A DNA stretch of 7,175 nt from Streptomyces sp. (GTDB lineage Bacteria; Actinomycetota; Actinomycetes; Streptomycetales; Streptomycetaceae), in the NCBI GenBank assembly GCA_003519485.1, contig DOWQ01000325.1, positions 1 to 7,175 of the forward strand, given 5' to 3'. Both the position numbers and the translations under genes were made by a program. The notes under the pieces were generated by a model. It was not told where the DNA came from. It did no database searches and was given only the letters and a program-made list of their open reading frames with translations. Shown piece after piece: positions 6,115 through 7,175 of the stretch (position 1 is the stretch's first letter; the number at the start of each line of letters is the position of its first letter).

Positions 6115-6830
6115 AGCGTGGGCCGTTCCATCGGGCGGGGTAGCGGCTGCAGCACCCCGGCGTCCCGGAGCAGCAGGTTGGCCCGGAGTACGGACTCAGT
6201 GTCGGCGCGGGGTGCAATGTCGAGGAGTACGCCGCCGCGTACCTCCTTGCGGGCGGCTGTCATTCCGTCCGGCAGCAGGGCCGCACGCGCCGGTGAGAGG
6301 TACCCGACCCAGCCGACGGAAGGCTCGTCGGGGGCGAAGCCGCCGTCGTCCTCCAGGGTGTCGAGCACGTCGTTGTCGGTCACGCTGCCGAAATCGGGCT
6401 CCCACACCTCGGCGACGCCGGTGAGGAGTTCGACGTCCGGGATCTCGGCGTCGTCCGGCGAGTTGATGCCGATCACCATCGATTGGAGGAGGAACTCCGG
6501 GGTGCCGCCCGCCAGGCCGCTGACCTCGACCTCCCAACCCGGACCGCCCACGGTGACGAGCCGCAGTCCGCAGCCGGTGACGTCCGACCAGTCGTCGGCC
6601 GTCTGCGCCGCGCGCAGGGCGGCAAGGAGGGATGCCCTGTCCGGACGGAGCTCGGTGGCGGGCCCGGACGCGTGGATGTGCCGCCATGTCCACGCCTCGA
6701 CCGCCCCGGCCCCGGGCCCGGCCGCCGGGAGAAGTCCGGCGAGCTGGTCCAGGGTCTGCTTCCAGCGTCCGGCCAGCGCCTCGACCGACTCCTCCCGGGG
6801 CCCCCAGAACCCCCGCACCAAACGTCGCAT
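6111..6830 (-). CDS. Imm52-like immunity protein
   Basis: This encodes 239 residues, soluble, with no signal peptide. It opens with MRRLVRGFWGPREESVEA, where the RGxWGPRxES pattern (6-15) is what I remember of the immunity protein 52 family. Following it are a helix with conserved-looking Trp (W23), W47/W49, W81, and W174-VGYLSP near the C-terminus. Imm52 proteins are recalled as usual neighbours of Tox-REase-5 nucleases, and the gene immediately upstream ends in such a domain, which supports the assignment independently. The expected role is to bind and neutralise the cognate toxin in the producing cell or kin. The ATG at 6830 is chosen for a perfect GGAGG 6 nt upstream; the frame extends further, but that part is Arg/Pro/Ser-rich shadow overlapping the toxin gene. 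It lies 52 nt after the toxin stop and overlaps the next gene by 4 nt. Confidence 0.85.
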   Translation of the reverse strand: MRRLVRGFWGPREESVEALAGRWKQTLDQLAGLLPAAGPGAGAVEAWTWRHIHASGPATELRPDRASLLAALRAAQTADDWSDVTGCGLRLVTVGGPGWEVEVSGLAGGTPEFLLQSMVIGINSPDDAEIPDVELLTGVAEVWEPDFGSVTDNDVLDTLEDDGGFAPDEPSVGWVGYLSPARAALLPDGMTAARKEVRGGVLLDIAPRADTESVLRANLLLRDAGVLQPLPRPMERPTL

Positions 6831-6836
6831 CTTCTT

Positions 6837-6841
6837 CCTCC
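6837..6841 (-). promoter_or_regulatory. GGAGG ribosome binding site of the Imm52-like gene
   Basis: A perfect GGAGG on the minus strand, 6 nt before the ATG at 6830, fixes that start over upstream in-frame candidates inside the toxin gene. Confidence 0.8.
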
Positions 6842-6882
6842 GTCGCCCTTCATCCGGTCCGGCCGATGTCACCCTAGACAAG

Positions 6883-7175
6883 CTAGTCGAACGCCTCGGG
6901 CTTCCTGGTGCTGTCCGAAGGCTTCTGCTTGGTGTGGGAGACCTTGATCGGCAGGCCCTCTTCCCGGAACGCCTTGCGGGCGGCCTTAGCCACGTCCGGG
7001 TCGGAGAAGTGCCATTCGACGGCACGGCCGCCGGACGCCTCGACCTGCGCCCGCGCCTCAGTGACGAAGACCTCCTTGCCGGACTTGGTGAGCGAGCCCT
7101 TGTCCTGCTTGGAGAGGTAGCTGCTGTAGCCGTTCTTGGCCTCCAGGAACGTCTGCCTGCTGGAGTCCCAGCCGT
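6883..7175 (-). CDS. C-terminal end of a Tox-REase-5-like nuclease toxin (partial)
   Basis: Only the last 96 codons are in the window; the gene continues beyond 7175 and ends in TAG at 6885-6883. The visible part begins GWDSSRQTFLEAKNGYSSYL, with D3 and E11-A12-K13 matching the D...ExK active site of restriction-endonuclease-fold nucleases. It continues with ARAQVEASGGRAVEWHFSDP (40-59), a helix with Gln followed by a WHF strand, which I recognise as typical of Tox-REase-5 toxin domains. A basic tail (SHTKQKPSDSTRKPEAFD) closes the protein. Such domains form the C-terminal tips of polymorphic toxins and are expected to cleave nucleic acid in rival cells; the N-terminal delivery module would decide whether it is exported by a type VII, Rhs-like or other route, and it is not visible. 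The Imm52-like gene directly downstream fits a toxin-immunity pair. Confidence 0.85.
   Translation of the reverse strand, partial: GWDSSRQTFLEAKNGYSSYLSKQDKGSLTKSGKEVFVTEARAQVEASGGRAVEWHFSDPDVAKAARKAFREEGLPIKVSHTKQKPSDSTRKPEAFD

Noticed and set aside
6831..7025. N-terminal extension of the Imm52-like protein to 7025
   Set aside because: It overlaps the toxin gene in another frame and is Arg/Ser/Pro-rich; a perfect GGAGG marks the ATG at 6830.

Overview
The window is high-GC DNA with strong G/C bias at third codon positions, GTG as well as ATG starts, GGAGG-like ribosome binding sites and tightly packed genes. This fits an actinomycete, most likely Streptomyces or a close relative. I count eight protein genes (one cut by the window edge), seven on the minus strand and one on the plus strand. 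I recognised no tRNA, rRNA, CRISPR array or transposase.

Region A (3200 down to 73, minus strand) is a compact four-gene operon. Its first gene encodes a 538-residue protein with a Flp/TadE-type prepilin signal (cleavage between G20 and A21, Glu at +5) followed by a very large extracellular domain containing an EF-hand-like loop. A small lipoprotein follows 24 nt later, then a four-helix membrane protein 30 nt later, then a DUF3592-type membrane protein whose ATG overlaps the preceding TGA. All four products are predicted to sit in or on the membrane, which suggests a cell-envelope assembly of unknown function. A 383-bp gene-free stretch upstream (3201-3583) carries several inverted repeats and probably the operon promoter.

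Region B (3584-5451) holds a membrane-anchored PQQ-like beta-propeller protein on the minus strand and a divergent plus-strand gene for a second four-helix membrane protein. The latter is a clear paralogue of the third gene of region A, so the two membrane proteins bracket the Tad-like protein and the propeller. The start of the plus-strand gene is unclear and may be disturbed by a one-base shift in a G run.

Region C (5457-5588) is a convergent intergenic stretch with one stem-loop apparently serving each strand. Region D (7175 down to 5587, minus strand) looks like the tail of a polymorphic-toxin locus. It has the C-terminal 96 residues of a Tox-REase-5-like nuclease with a D...ExK motif, then an Imm52-like immunity protein, then an unknown protein coupled to it by a GTGA overlap. 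The toxin's delivery domains lie outside the window. Family assignments rest on remembered sequence patterns, not on a search.
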